From Acanthaster planci (taxonomy: Eukaryota > Echinodermata > Asteroidea > Valvatida > Acanthasteridae): a stretch of DNA of 64,000 bases. Positions 1 through 14,135 of this stretch are shown piece after piece (the stretch's first letter is position 1; each line of letters starts with the position of its first letter). The DNA lies in the NCBI RefSeq assembly GCF_001949145.1, contig NW_019091362.1, positions 1,686,522-1,750,521 on the forward strand. Reading direction: 5' to 3'. Under the pieces are notes generated by a model, which ran no database searches, was not told the origin of the DNA, and saw only the letters and a list, made by a program, of their open reading frames with translations. The translations under genes were made by a program, and so were the position numbers.

Positions 1-3000
1 TATTGTTGAATATGTTTAAGTCTATTAAAATTTATAGGATCAAGGGGTCAAAATAATGATTGCCAATATGCAGGTTTTTCTCAAATACAGATAGGCCTAA
101 TCTAAGATGAACATTAATAGAAATGATGTATTGGTGTAGATCGAAAATGCATTTGTGAGATGGGGCCAGAGATAAAATTAGACACCCGTGTCTAATCGCC
201 CTCTTTTCGACAGAAGTTGCCCTGCTCAACAAAACAAAACAAAATAAAAAATGGCACAGATGTGACATCAAAAAGAGCGTCCCATCTCGTCTGTCAAGGT
301 GGAATTTGCGCAATATGTTTCGGTCTGGAATCTATCTCACGACTTCTTAAAATTGCCCGGGTCCCTTCCTTTGGAAAAAAAAATAGAGAGCGGGCTGAAA
401 TGATATGAAAAGGCTTCGTGAAAAGAAAATTTCTTGACTTTCCCAAATCTGCAAAATACGTGTCAATTTAAAAGTATAAAACTTCCATTTTCTCTTACCT
501 GGGTATTTCAAGGTGGCTTTTTACAGTTACCAGGCAGGATGCTTCCAGAGACTTTACATATTGACTATACTAGACTACATGCAACTCCACCATCTTCCAC
601 AACTGGAAATATTTCACTATTCTTTCCTTGTTCTAATGTATGAATCTGAAGTGATTCTCCGGCTGCCAATTCTAGTACAGGATTTTTATCTTTTCAGAGT
701 TAGAAATTGCAATTCGCTAATTAATCGTTCATTTTTTTCCTGCAATAAAAGTCATGTCCAATAAAACTTTTCAGACAAGAGTCGATAGGACTTACATGTT
801 CATTGCACTTAGCAGCTGCATCGAATGATATCGATTGGATGAAAATCTTCCATGAACTTCAGTGCAGTGACTAGCAATCACATAGCGAACACGGAGCAAA
901 ACACAAGGAACTAACTCACCCGCCAGCTAGCTTTCCATTGCAAAAGCTCCAATCCTACCACCACATGAGCGAACAAGTTGAAAATAAGCAGTTTCGAAAC
1001 CGATTTTGTTTATAAGGGTTGCGAGTCCTGTTAGACGAAAACAAACAAACAAACAGCACGAACTGCGTGTCGGTACGTCATGGCTGCGTGGCCAATGAGA
1101 TCAGAGTCAAGGATGCGACCAAAGATACTCGGAAATTGAGGATTGCTTCCGACAGAATTCTACATTATGCAGTAGCAGAAGCATGTCTTTGCGTAGCAGG
1201 CGCACGCGCTGTGTAAACGCAGGCTTCGAAGAATGAAAATCATCCTTGGACTTCCTGATCCCGTAAGACATGCCATCCCGAGAGGGGGGGGGATTCTAAA
1301 CAATATAAGTTCAACTTTAATGCCAATGTATTTTCAAGTGTGTGCATGTGCTGTTCCTTTATTCAGTACTGCACGGAAACATCGAGACTGTGATATTTTA
1401 GTATGTCATGTAGGAATCTGGGATTTCAAAGTTGCTTCCAATGTCCGTGTGTGTCTGGCCAGTATGAAGGCGGTGTATTGAATGAATGAGAGGTCAACGG
1501 CTTGTCAAAGGACCAGTACCGCGAAGCATTGGAGGAAAATCGCAGCATTTTACGAAGATGGCTGAACATCCCAATGCATTAAAATATGCATTCAGCCCAA
1601 AAACCCTTGTGCCTACTTTAATGTACTCGGCTAAAGGCGCTAAATTTCCTTTAGATGGATCAAAGAGCAATTTGCAACCGATTCTTTCATTCATTACATG
1701 CCATTCTCTCGAGGCTCTTCCCATCAAAGGGATATCCCCAAAGTATGCCCCCTGCGTAAAACGCCGGCGAAATATTCTATATAAAGTTACTCAAAAACGG
1801 TCAAATTGTTGTTTAAAACCCAATGCATTGAATAGTGGAAACAGATGCATTAGTAATTTTCTCAGAGGTTTGTTCACCAGAAAAAAAGGAATTTATTTCG
1901 CACCTGGTTCAAGTTCTTAGTTTGGATTGATATGATTCGTTCCGACAGCTAGAAGACTGTTTTTCTAAAAACAATTGCTCCACCGTCCTTCGGATCTGTA
2001 TGGCGTTACTAGTTTCAATGCATTTTAACGTACCTTGAGACAGTCTTACCCCTTTTCCGCCTGTAAAAACTACAAAGTTTGTCCTAATTTATGCACACGG
2101 CAGACCTTAACGCCAAGGTAGCTAAAAAAGGTAGACATATTTTATGTTACATTCAACTGCAATTTAATAAGCACTGTACACCGAGCCTGGGCGTGGCTCG
2201 AGCCCATGCACCCATCCCCTTACTAGCGCATTTAAACCATTGGACCTCGGAAATTTCATAGTGGTTAGTTGCTTCGATCACCACAGCATTGGGCATACTG
2301 CATTCAGTGACTATCGGGCAAAGGTTGTGTCAGAAATTGAAATTACAGGTCGCAGATAGGAGGCCCATCCTGGCAAGCATGTTCATTTTTCCGTACAAGT
2401 TTCCGGACAGCACTGACGGTACTCATTTATCATTATACATGTTGCCGATATGGAATATTATTCTTTTTGTCGACAGTATTAACCAGACTTGAGCACAATA
2501 AAGTTAACCGTTTAATCTCTAATGTCGTGAGAGCAGGTGGGGTCTCCATAATGAAAACGCTCTAAATACAACAATCTCAAAAATGCAGTGATCTTCTTGG
2601 AAATTTTTACAAGACATACTTTTAGCGAAGAGGAGTCAACCTTTTTGTGTGACAGTTCTCATTTTCCCTTGTGTAGGAACTACAGATTTTCGATGCACTG
2701 CGAAACTCATTAAATTAAAATGGATAATTTGAGCCGATTTATTTCCTTAGCATTACTGATTTCACCCCACGACATATTTTTCAGATCTTAAAAGTTACTG
2801 CATTTTGCAAAGAACGAATGTAACTTTAATTGCTGGAGGCATTACCACTAGAATATTCATGATAATACGTTCCATCATAAGTAACATTCATCAGGAGACG
2901 TTAAGTTGTTACTTTGGCAATTTTGTTACCGAAGAAAGCTATCCAAATATTGAAGTTAAGTTATTTTGATGTGCATGATGTATGATTCTACTAGAGGATT

Positions 3001-3799
3001 TTAGGGTTTATTTTTCGATCACTTTCAAAACGTTTTAGAAACTCGTACAAAAGGCTGAATCTTATCTTTTAGACCCCCCGAATAAACATGCTTTGATCAG
3101 AAAACAATCTGAAGGCAAAAATGAGTAAAAAAGAGTTAATTCTACGCTGACCAGTTATCTAATAGTGGAATAAGAATGGGCTAGGTCTCAGTTTTAAGGT
3201 TGTTTTTTTTTCCAAGATCTTTAAGAGTGATATCCGAAGTTCGTGGATAAAAGCAGATAAAAATACCGTTATTTAACCCTGTATAAAATTGTGCTGGGAA
3301 GGCTAACTTTGTCTACGTTCAATTACACTCAGTTTTGAAAAGCTTATTACTTTTAGACTTTAAACTGAGGCGAAAGGAGTGCCGAGCTTTGTCAGTTGAA
3401 AGAGCTCCTGTTTCAGTCAAAGGGGCACCTGTCGGAATGGGTGTCGTAGCCCGTGTGTGTCACGATTTGGCACCACACCACAAGGCGCGGTGTTGCCATC
3501 GTCGTCAAAATGGTAGAACTCCTGCAATATGTGATCGATGAGTCAGTATCTCTTTGTGTTTTTTTTATTTGGGGGAGGAGCTAATACAAAAGCGAATGCG
3601 GCTTCGGGCTTATATTCAACATGATGTTGGGGAGAAAAAAATATGAAAAGCCTTACTAACGGTTCCGACATCCCTTTTTTTTTTAGGGTTTTGGTGCTAT
3701 TTTTTGATATATTAAATATTTTAAATTAATATTCGATTAATGTAAATCCCTCTGGGGAAAGTTTCCCTCTGCCCCCCCCCTCTGGATACGACACTGCCC

Positions 3800-4007
3800 A
3801 CACTCTAAAAACACTTGGGTCAGACTGACCTGGAACCTGGTTCCCATGGGGCCTGACCCCTTTCCGGGTCAAATTAAGACCCCTTTTGGGTCAAATTTAA
3901 AAGGGATCAAATATGACCCACAAGGGGTCATAATTTGACCCGGATAGGGGTCAGGCCCCATGGGATCCAGATTCCGGGGCAGTCTGACCCAGGTGTTTTT
4001 AGAGTGT
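3800..4007. mobile_element. Fully palindromic MITE (208 bp)
   Basis: The two halves are near-perfect reverse complements over about 100 bp each. The ends read ACACTCTAAAAACAC and, on the other side, its complement. The interior is built from repeated GGGTCA/TGACCC words. With no coding capacity and arms that cover the whole length, this fits a foldback-type miniature inverted-repeat element. A target-site duplication is not obvious, so the superfamily is left open. Confidence 0.85.
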
Positions 4008-5121
4008 AGATTCAAGTCTACGATAGGCCTTTGTACTGATGATGTCTCGCCTTGTTTGCATGTTTGCTCTCAGGAGTGCTGGTCTACGGTCCACTGAGCA
4101 CCTACAGGAAATTACACCTGTAAATGAAGCGTGACGTCATTTTTTTCTGTTCCTTCTTCTCCTTCTCCTTGCCCCTTCTAAAAGGAAATCTTGAAGTTGG
4201 GAGAAACCTCCCATCTCCTCTGGACTACACCCTTTATCCTCTGTGAACGACACCCACTTCCAATCTCCCATTCAGCATCGTGATTTTGGTATTATACCTC
4301 TGGCCACTTACATGGCACTTACATGGCCCCTGACTAGGGCACTTGAGCTAGGACGTTGACAACGTGCAATACTGCAAGCCTAGGGCTGGATATCTCTTAG
4401 CAGAAGCCTAGTGTGGCGTTCCCCGGGTCATATAGCTTCGAATTCCACTCTACGTAATTTCTTGCTATGCGAAAGTCTACATGTACTCGAAAACTTCTTC
4501 GGTTTATGTTTGTCGTTCATTCGATGATCTTAATTTCATAATTCATCTCATCTCTCATGGTTTCAAAGGCATACGTTTTTGTGTCGAAGTAAATTGTCTA
4601 TATAAAGTGAAATGTACGGCAAATGCAAATGAGCTTTCTATTAACCAAAACCCTGGGAGCAAATGACTGTGCATTTTTCTTAGATTAAGAATGTCCACTG
4701 GCACATCGGTGGTGGCAGTGGCGGGGAGAGGAGTGTGCAACAGAGGCCATTGTGCTAAAAAAGCGATTTTTTGAGGGGGGGGCTAATTCCCTTCCTTCCA
4801 AAGGCATGTAGCCTAATAAGCCTCACCCCTTACAACCCCCCAAAAAATTCGTACGTAATTTTCTCCTTTTTGAAGAGTTCCCACCCATTAAAAACATTAT
4901 CCCTTCGAGAAGAAAAGAGTTCTGGGTCCACTTTTGACAACATCTGAGTGGTTAAGGCGCCCCACTGAAAACGGCAATGACAGCAATTTCCCAGATTTGT
5001 CTAACATTGGAATAAGTCTCCTAAGGTCAGTTCATACTTCATGTAACAGCGAACAGGTTGCAAACAAAATATTTACTTATAACTTTTGTGTTTGCTCAAG
5101 CAGCAAGTTGTTAGCTTATAG

Positions 5122-5180
5122 ACAACAACAACAAGAACAACATCAAGAACAGCAACAACAACAACAAGAACAACAACAAC
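5122..5180 (+). repeat. CAA/CAG-type trinucleotide microsatellite
   Basis: An imperfect run of CAA with interspersed GAA, CAT and CAG triplets. In one frame it reads as a glutamine-rich stretch with Glu and His interruptions. No surrounding coding evidence was seen, so it is treated as a simple repeat rather than a polyglutamine protein. Confidence 0.8.
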
Positions 5181-6557
5181 GTGGTATATGCGTGGGCGAA
5201 TTATCGGAGCGGGATTTCTAAAGGAAACGCGGGTCGACGGGGACACTTTTCCTCGAAGTTGTTTGCCAAGTTTGTCCATCGATAGTATTAACACAGGTAC
5301 TTGTATCTTCATGAAAAATTCAAACCGGATGCTCCGCATTATCTAGATCTGCAACGGTTCAGCTGTGGATCCCGGGAAATGTCGCGATTCGTCCGGTGTT
5401 TTAGCGTCACCTCCATATTGTGATGTCATCATGTCTTGTCCCGCCTGAATAAAGTGGCGATACCACAAGACAACGCACCATTGACGTCACATTGTTGAGC
5501 ATGCGTGGGTGTATTAGAAGTTATGACCTTGGTATGACACTTTATGGCTGTTTGCTTTCAGTGACCAACGGGCAGTTCGAGTTGCGTGGTACGTCTCCAC
5601 ACGCTTGCGCAATTGGCGTCTCGGTTGGCAGTCTCGCCTCGAGGAGTGAATGGAACCTGTGACTGAATGAAATTATTCGTACCATTGCGTGAATGTGATA
5701 CATCCACTTCTTCTTCTACACAACGCCTTGTCTTGAAAAGTTTGTGCACAACTTGCCGTTTTCCTTTCTGAGTCTAGGCTAAAGTCACAAGAAGTTGTCG
5801 GTTCGATCAGTGTTTCAATAATCGTTCTACAACATACCTGCACTCCATTTGCGTCTTTGCATCAAATACTGTAGTTGGGAAATTTCTGTTTCTGTTACGA
5901 GTAGGAGACGGACGGACCAATGTTTCGGGTTAATCCCCATTTTGTTTGAGGAGCAAGCTTACCCCGGAATAGCCGCATCAATAGTGTCATCATCAACACT
6001 GCAACCGTGGGTACCTATAGGTGCGAGGTTTCGGCGTTCCATCCCGCACATATACATGTGATAACTTGTCACGTTTTGCAGTGCTGTCGCGTGACATGCT
6101 TTGGGGCAAATGATTTACATAATGTTATCTACAATTCTTGAATCAGATGACTTTAAACACTGTTAAACTAAGAACCGTTTCCTCTCTGTCAAATCACCGC
6201 CAGATAGGTGGCAGTGGCGCATCCAGATTTTCAGCATACAGACAAAACAACTATTTTTTTTTCTTAAAACGATTGTCCAATTATTTTTTCACCCCAAAGG
6301 AATCCTCACCGTAAAAACTTGGGTAGTATATTTTCTTAAGCGTTGGTATTTTCCATCTTCTGTTAGTCTTCAGAATCTACAACATACCGGAATAATTCAA
6401 AGCCCGAAGGCAAATAGAGTGGGTTTGAGGACTTCAGATGATACGACTAACGTGAGAGGATCTCCTTATATTTAAATATCAAAGTATCGATCAAAGATCG
6501 TATCGCAAAAAGGTTTTATCACCATCGGCGCCATTCGAGTGTAAACGTTGGTGCACA

Positions 6558-6603
6558 GGCGCAGGCATACCAGGGTGTGCGTGCCTGTCACGGCGCCTGC
6601 GCC
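6558..6603. repeat. CpG-rich inverted repeat
   Basis: GGCGCAGGC at 6558-6566 is mirrored by GCCTGCGCC at 6595-6603, a perfect 9-bp stem with a 28-base GC-rich loop. It lies in a locally CpG-rich patch of about 400 bp with CACGTG-like and CCAAT-like words. It could be part of a promoter or a repeat remnant; no transcript start can be assigned. Confidence 0.45.
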
Positions 6604-7503
6604 AGTGGAGCCATAGCGTAATTCCCACCCAAATCTGGTTTGTAAGTGTGACGTCACTTCAGTTGAAACCACGCCCACTGCACACGTGCACTGCACATAG
6701 ACTTACATGCATTGATCGCCGTTTACATGGAACCATGGAACCGGAAGTTAACGCGCAACTTCAGCGATTGTCCAATGAAAGCCTCCAAATCGTGGCGCGT
6801 CCGCCTTTGTGACGAAGTCACTTACGAACCGGATGGCGCCCATGCGATAACAACGTTTTACGCGTATCCACGGTGAAGTCCCCGTCTTGCGCCGCTACGC
6901 GGCTCTAAGGTCGAGTTCGGGCGGCCTGTTCTTGACACGGGTTTCTTGTTCTCGCGCTCGAACTGCGGGAACACGACTCAAGAACACTGTTCTCGGAACA
7001 GGATCACACACCACCTCCTCATCAGGGTTTTACAGGAACACACGAAAAAACTCGTGAGATTTTGATTTTTGAACAGCTGCAAAAAGTAGAGAGATGGCTT
7101 CCAAAGCCATAGACAAAGGGAACTTTAGCAAAATTAACATTAATTATTTTCCGTAACACAGAAATGAATGTTCCTGTTTATATAAAAAAGAATTCAGCCC
7201 ATCCAAACATTAACTCTCGAATAACTTAGCCAACATGGACGCCGCCATGTTGCATGTTGCTTGTCACTAACTACCAGCAATAACTGGTTGTTTGTTCCCG
7301 GCGTTCGAGCGGCCGACCCACGAATAACAAATCTAGCTGTTCGTGAACATACATATGGTTTGGGCCTACACCGAAACTGTGTACGCTGTGTTGAATACAA
7401 GATAGATTTGTCAAGAGGGAAGAAAACAAAATTAGCAGAGGAATATGTGGTACCTCCTGAAAACTAATGCAACAAATTAATGAAAAATGTTGTCATATTG
7501 ACA

Positions 7504-7586
7504 AAAATATATACAGTCAGTGTTCTTAATCTATTTATAAGATAAATTAAGAGCACTGACTGCATATCACTGACTGTATATATTTT
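7504..7586. repeat. Nested AT-rich foldback repeat
   Basis: The 19 bases at 7504-7522 are the exact reverse complement of 7568-7586; each arm contains CAGTCAGTG or CACTGACTG. A second partly overlapping pairing joins 7514-7530 with about 7546-7562 (16 of 17 positions), so the same left arm can pair with either of two right-hand copies. This is compatible with a small hairpin MITE that has duplicated one end. Confidence 0.7.
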
Positions 7587-10061
7587 GATAATAATATTAG
7601 TAATATTCTGATTAGTACGGTGCTAGGCAGCCCTTTCAGACACAAATAAAAACTGTTGACTTGACGCACAACGGTTCGCGCACATTTGTTCTGTGGTTAC
7701 ACGGACTTTCACCCGTTATTTCACCTATTTCGTGAGTAGGGATCAAAATGTTTATGTTGCTGTCCAACAAAAGAAATTGTGTGAAGGCATACCCATGTCT
7801 GTTTGCAACAAAGAAGTATGCAATAAACATGTAAACACGAAACACGCTTAACGCGTTAGAGAAAAAGGAATCATACCAGGCGCGCATCTAGAGGGATGTT
7901 GTTCATTTCCAATTCTTCCATGTGGAGTAAGCGTGGCTACGTCTAAAGGTTTAGAGACCCCATAAACAAGAACAAACATAAGGAGTCTTGCTTTATGTGT
8001 ACACGACGACAACTACATTTAGCTATACTCCCCCCCCCTTTGCGCTAACAAAAATTTCTCAATCCCAAAGCAAAAAATATAGTAGATACCTTCATTCTTA
8101 AGCCCTTATACTGCTCAAATGAAGCCACCAAAATTCCGAAACTATTTATCCAATAGAAGGACGTTCGGTATTAAAGTTTATGAAAGGCCGTGTCCGAATT
8201 ACTTGGCTGCGGCTAGAAACTACACACGAGTCTGTGGTTGTGGCCGCGGCCGGTTCCCGCAAAGTTGTGTGCAGTTTCAAGCCACAGTCAAGCCAAACAC
8301 TTCTATGCACCCCTTTTTGTTGTCAGGGCAAAGTTGCACTACACAGTGTGTCTCAAGAATGATGCAAGAAGATACTCTCCATTTTAAACGCACAATGTCA
8401 ACTATTACAACTGTATTTACAACTTCATGGTTTTAATGGGGGAATACTAAGCTTGATGATGCATTTCATTTCATCTTATTTCCTTTTGATGATCCAGAGA
8501 TGTGCTCCAGTAAACACAAAGCAGTCAAGAGTTCGTGCCACTCTCCAGTTAGACTATTCAGACTGTTATAACCGATTGATTTCAAGGGAGATGGTGACTC
8601 CCCCGTGCATTGAAATATGCTGAGAAATAACCCTTATGACGAAAAGTGGTATACAAAGTCACTTCTGAGTGCTTGTGTGTGTTTTGGAATGGCTCTGGGT
8701 CGCCAAAAGTAAGTAAAGTGAAATTCCCAGCTAAGACTGTTATTTTCACAGCAATGTAAGTGATAAATATCGCCAGTTGACACCTTAAGCTTAAAATGGA
8801 CGGTATTTTATTTGCGCCATTTCTGGGATACACAATATGTATACGTTCCCAAGGTAAGCGTGGAATCGGTGTTTAATGTCACACATTTTGGGCGGGGACA
8901 GATAGGTGACCGTTGATAGGGGTTTTGTGTTGTTAAAGGCAGTATTGAAGGAAGGACAGGTATAGAAAATTTTATGGCTGGCCTAGCTCTGGTCGCGAGG
9001 AGCTTCAGTCAGGTCAGGTTCCGAGACCTGAACCCATGGAATACAAGCTCATCTCTATAGTATGAAGATATGGGTGAGATTGACCCATGGGAGTACCAAA
9101 GTAATATTGACCCACACAGTTTCCAAGTCACTGACTCTGTGCGCACCCGTAGCCTGCACCACCGACTCTGCACTTACGGGCGTCATGATCGAATACGAAA
9201 TCATCCCCAAAGATGTGACAAGAAATCTCCGCCCATGAATATGGTACATTATTGCTGCAACTTGTGAAATTGCTGCAAAATTCTTTCACTAAAACGATAG
9301 GTTTTCTTCCTTTTTGCATCTGCTTTCAGAGTTCATAATGAGCGAGTTGCACATGACCGGTGGTGATGTGAATGGTTTGAATGGTACAGATAAATCCACA
9401 TCGAAATGCCTTGTCTAATTAGCTCTTTCACACTTTAGGCGAAAGCAATGAAATCAACTTGAGTTGAAATGTTTTCGACGGTAAACCCTGGTCTTAATGT
9501 CAAGATTTGACCCTTAATATCCCTCGAGTAACTGTGGGTATGCTTACTATGACGAGTCAGGAATACGGGACCTCGATTACAACTTCTTACTGATACTGAC
9601 GGTTATTCTGCGGTGAAAATATACAAGAAAAAAAAATACACAATTTGTTTAATTTGAACCAATGTGAAGCGTATTCACCTCGTTAGCGCCAACGATGTCA
9701 AGAGTTCTAAGTCCACAGTCAGGACTACTCTACGGAGGAAGAAAACATGTATTGCAACGTATTATCCACGTCGTAGAACGAAGATTTATCACCTGCATCA
9801 TACGTAACTAGACCTCTCAAAACCTTGTACAGTCTTATAAATTTGTGCTGAATTATCATAAGATTCTACGATTAACAACTGAAGGCCACGAATGTCTATT
9901 CGTCTTTTAACTAAATTAGTCAGCGTCTGATACCGAGACGTTGGCACAAAACGTAGATACCTGCAAGCGATGTGTTAGGAAGCCGTTTTCGAATCAACTG
10001 GCTGCGGCTATAGGAGTTAAACTCGCGTCTTTGGTAAAATAGCCGCTAGCCAGCGGCTGCC

Positions 10062-10100
10062 GCTTGCCCTGCACGTGTCTTTCACGTGACTGGGGCAAGC
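10062..10100. repeat. Hairpin with paired CACGTG palindromes
   Basis: GCTTGCCC (10062-10069) and GGGCAAGC (10093-10100) form an 8-bp outer stem. Inside are two CACGTG E-box palindromes at 10072-10077 and 10083-10088. A smaller hairpin with AGCCGCT/AGCGGCT lies just upstream near 10041-10058. The flank near 9986 matches the end motif (AACTGGCT plus GCGGCTA) of the foldback repeat at 42257-42332, so this is probably a degenerate repeat rather than a designed regulatory element. Confidence 0.4.
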
Positions 10101-13100
10101 AGGGAGCAATCTGCGGCTTACACCAAATGAATTGGCAAACTCCCTCAAAACCTGGCGAATCAATATGAAAACATGGATTAAAATGTACGGATTGAAATCC
10201 TCTTCGATTTAGCGTTGACATTTTCATGTGAACCCTCGAATTGCAGGAAAACAGGAAGAAATTAGAATAAAGATATTATGGGCTTAAGTAGACTGGACAC
10301 CTAAATGCTAAAAGTTCGAGTTGTGTATCTTTCAGAAGTCCCTGTTTTGAATAGTCACAAAAACCTTTGATATTTAAGCCCACTCACTGCATGGATTGGA
10401 ATCTCGTGAATTTTTAAGGGTTTTCTGTGGAACAGTTTTATGTGTATAGCAAGTTCGGCGAGTCCTCATTTTCAGCAAAGTTCAAATTACGAATGCAAAT
10501 TTAGCGTCTGTCAATACAGTGCAACTGAGTTTGGGGTGAGTAGGCCTACTGTACTCTACCCCCGCAGTTAGTCAATAGGATTGTAAATTGCCACCAGATC
10601 AACAACACAATAATCGCGATCCTCTGTGCTCATAGTGGGAAACACAGTTTTCGAGTTTCATTTTTCATCATAATTTTTATTTCTCTCAGCCGGCATTTCC
10701 CCCCATTTTCAGAAAATTGGACTTTCTGTTACACCTTTAACTTTAAATCTAAGCCCATCTGATGCAATCGAGACAGTCGCCCAAATCAATGGTTATTCGG
10801 TTAAATCTCAGATAAATGAACAGTTTCAGGTGAAGTTGTTTTCTGCAACTGAGAAGAAAAGGCGAAATATTCGTTCAGCTCCTGCTTGATTTGTGCAGTT
10901 AGTAAGCTTCGTTTCCTCATTAACACAACACCGGCAGGATTCCTCCAGTTTCATTACGTTCGGAGGACGTCTGGAAGACGTCTGGAGACTACGTACGGGA
11001 CGTAACCAGTCTACCCTGCCGATGAGCCTCTTCGGTATTTCATGAGTACATGCTCAGTATGAGGCTAATCTGGGAACAGCTTCGCGAGCGCGCGACAGTC
11101 TGTCCCAGGCGCGGTTGTAGAGCCAACATTTTAGGGGGGCTATACCCTCCGCCCGTGACGTCACTTTTAAACTGTCGCTAGTGCTCTTGCTCTTTTTTGT
11201 TTTGCACTTTTTGGAGGGAGGCTGGACAATTTTTTTTTATCGCTAAAGGGCAGGCGAAAACAAAGGAATTCCACTCTTAACCTGTGAGTTTGCGCGCATG
11301 TGTGAATATTCGTGAAAAAAAGGTAGTTCTGAAGCACACGGTGCCAACGGACTTTTTTGATCTACATGTTTAGCCTGGTTTTCTTGATTAGTACAGCTCG
11401 GTATCAACAGGAAATGCGATGATGCTCTAGCGCATATTAGATATAAGTGCTTTGAAATGGGTACTGTTAACTGTGGCGGGAAGAGCCTAAATACACGTAT
11501 TGTTCACCCCTTCGACTTACTTTGTGCACATGCGCTAAAATTCGGCAAAGTCGTGATCACTTTCTGTTATACCAAAATCGATCTGCGGAGATCATTGTGT
11601 AAAAGTTTGCTGAATTTATACCAGAGATATATAATCAAGCTTCAGATTTCATTTTGTGATATGTTTCTTGTTAATCCTAAACGACATTTCGGAGAAAATG
11701 GAATGAAAGATGTCTGTGTACGTTAGGGCCTACATTTCTGAATGTAAAAAAGGGTATTTTGAAATCGAAATTTTGAATTGTTCTCCATTTTTTCCACACA
11801 TGCTGCATATCTTAGTGATTTAAAGAGTGTTCAAAAATGATACCATGTTATTTTTAAGCTATAGCTATTAGTTAGTTTGATCAATTTCAATTTTGGCTCT
11901 CTGTCAATTGATGATCGGCAATGATTTATGTCTGCACATTTACACATATGTGTACATGTACTCCATCAACGCATACATGCACTACTACGACTATGGACAA
12001 ATGATTCTCGTGCAGAATGTTCAATTTGCAATCACTTGAAAATACTATCGATGTTTTTTTTGGTTTTAATACACACGGCACTTTATTTCGTCTGTTTGGA
12101 TAAACTTGAGAAGTGGTTTTAAAATGGGAAAGACCATTAACGTATTTTCTTTCAAATCCAACTTTTTTTTACATCACTTTTTCAGAATCTTTTTTAAATT
12201 TTGTGCAAATGGGTTCATATAATATGGTGGTATAATGTTGTCTAATCAACTTTTAGTGATCAGGTTAGCTCCGTGAACTTTATTTGTTTGTATTTTTTAA
12301 CAAAAATAAATTATGATCTCCATCCGCGGAGAGAAGTGCTGGAACGGTGTCTGACGTCGCCTGCCTCGAAATCCACAGCAAAGTGATCGAGTGCGCATGC
12401 GCTAGCTCTCGGCAAAATAGTGCACAAGGGCATGGGAGTGAACGTACGTGAACACACGGCAGGGGCTAACGGATTCCGAATAATGGGTATTGTGGTGTCC
12501 ATATCTCCCCAAACTTAGGCTATTTTTTATGTACAGTCCTTGAGAAAAAATGACGTCAACTTGTTTTAAACAATGTAATAGTAGGCCTATACACTCATTT
12601 ATTTCAGTATCAATAGCGTACGACTCAATTTGTTTGGAGACTGAATGGAATAACAACCCTCTCAGGCTTGCGGGGGCGTCCATGCTTCCGGGAGTTCAAA
12701 TGCCTCGGGAAAATAAATGAAGCCTCTAAATAAGGACGCCTTCGTCCACGCACGAACAAACTGTTTAAACAAAATGCCAACGACTGAATAATGAAAATTC
12801 CGCAAACCAGCTTGCCGTTCGGAACAGGTTACCATTATATTGTGGATCTGTCTTTTTCCGAAGGCAGTTGAAAGTTTGTGATATGTGCTCTCCTCTAAGT
12901 TACCAGATTCCTGCGTGCGAGCTTATTAAATATTTTGCGATCCCACAGGTTATTTCAAATAAGATGTGCCATAACCAAGACCGATCAGAAAACTTTTTCT
13001 CTACACCAAGCATTTGGGACTCCTGGCTTCCAACTCGGGATATTTCATTCACAAAAACCTCCGATTGGTTGGCCTATTTTGCTGCGAGGCGGATGGCTAC

Positions 13101-14039
13101 ATTCAGACCTGAGCCTGATATCCTATTACCACGTAAAACTGAAAAGAAATATTGTCCAAGTGATCGTAATCTTGAATTTCCAGTGAAACACGCAAGGCCA
13201 CGATCCTCCTGAGCGTTACCAGCCGGCGCTATATCTCTCCGATTTGGCAATGTTTTCTGTCGTTAATTATATTGTAATGGGCTTGAGGATGTTTGGGACT
13301 GTCCATATAAATTCATTGGTCTGTTACACGACAGCCATGTTGGAGGTCCGCGCAATTTTCTTTTCATCTGGATATGTATCCATGATTCGGTTTGCGCATA
13401 AACAGATAAAGTCTGCTTTCATGGCTCTTTTGGGGGGCCTCCAAAAATGCCAGCCGCCACATTCGGTGCAGATGATGAGCTATATATTTTTTGCAATTTC
13501 TCACATTTTCGAGCAGCACCAAACGCTGACTATGCGTAGTTCGTGGGCAAAAAATAGGGAAATATTGTTCCAGTACCCCTGACGTACACAGAAAAAACTC
13601 TCAGCAATGATTTTCAACGCTTGCTGAGACTTTTATAAATAACCTCACGAGCCTTTAGGGACACTAAATTTCGCCTAGTGACTTAAAGCCTGCGGTCTCC
13701 AGTCTCGATGCGCTGCCCATACACCTTTTGGATGACAGCTTCTGCAAAGAATATCGTTCCGTTTCTAAACACTAAGCTACAAATGCCCACTAGTACCATG
13801 AAGTGTCTATTTTTAAAAAGTGATGGGCATGTTTTTCTTAAGTTCGTCAATATTTACGAGATATACTTTTGTCAAGGTTAGTTTTTATGGGATAAAGTTT
13901 TAAAGTTTGATGTGGTAAAATGTAAAAACCGGAATATGCATCATAAGAAACATGAAAAACATTTCTCAAAAAAGCAAAACCTGCTTTTAGAAGCGTTGTT
14001 TCGATAATTGGAAAGAATTTCTTTCTACAGAATATTCTA

Positions 14040-14135
14040 CAAGTTCGTTTTCCACGAGATATAATATAATTATATTATCGAGTTAGTTTTACGATATCTT
14101 TCAAGCTCCTTTTAGTATCTCACAAAACGAACTTG
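14040..14135. repeat. Inverted repeat with an AT palindrome
   Basis: CAAGTTCGTTTT at 14040-14051 is exactly mirrored at 14124-14135. Inside lies a perfect 18-base AT palindrome at 14061-14078. Similar degenerate words (TCGTAAAAC, GAAACTTG) continue to about 14240, which suggests a decayed cluster of the same element. Confidence 0.55.

Noticed and set aside
1486-1920. 144-codon open frame on the plus strand
   Set aside because: No recognisable domain, no flanking splice or start logic, and no coding-like periodicity evident; a minus-strand frame overlaps it. Treated as chance.
4934-4975. tRNA-Ser-like 5' half (TGAGTGGTTAAGGCG)
   Set aside because: Only an A-box-like word is present; no B box or acceptor pairing was found within the expected distance.
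4934-5221. Glutamine-rich frame
   Set aside because: Created by the CAA microsatellite; no splice sites or conserved flanks.
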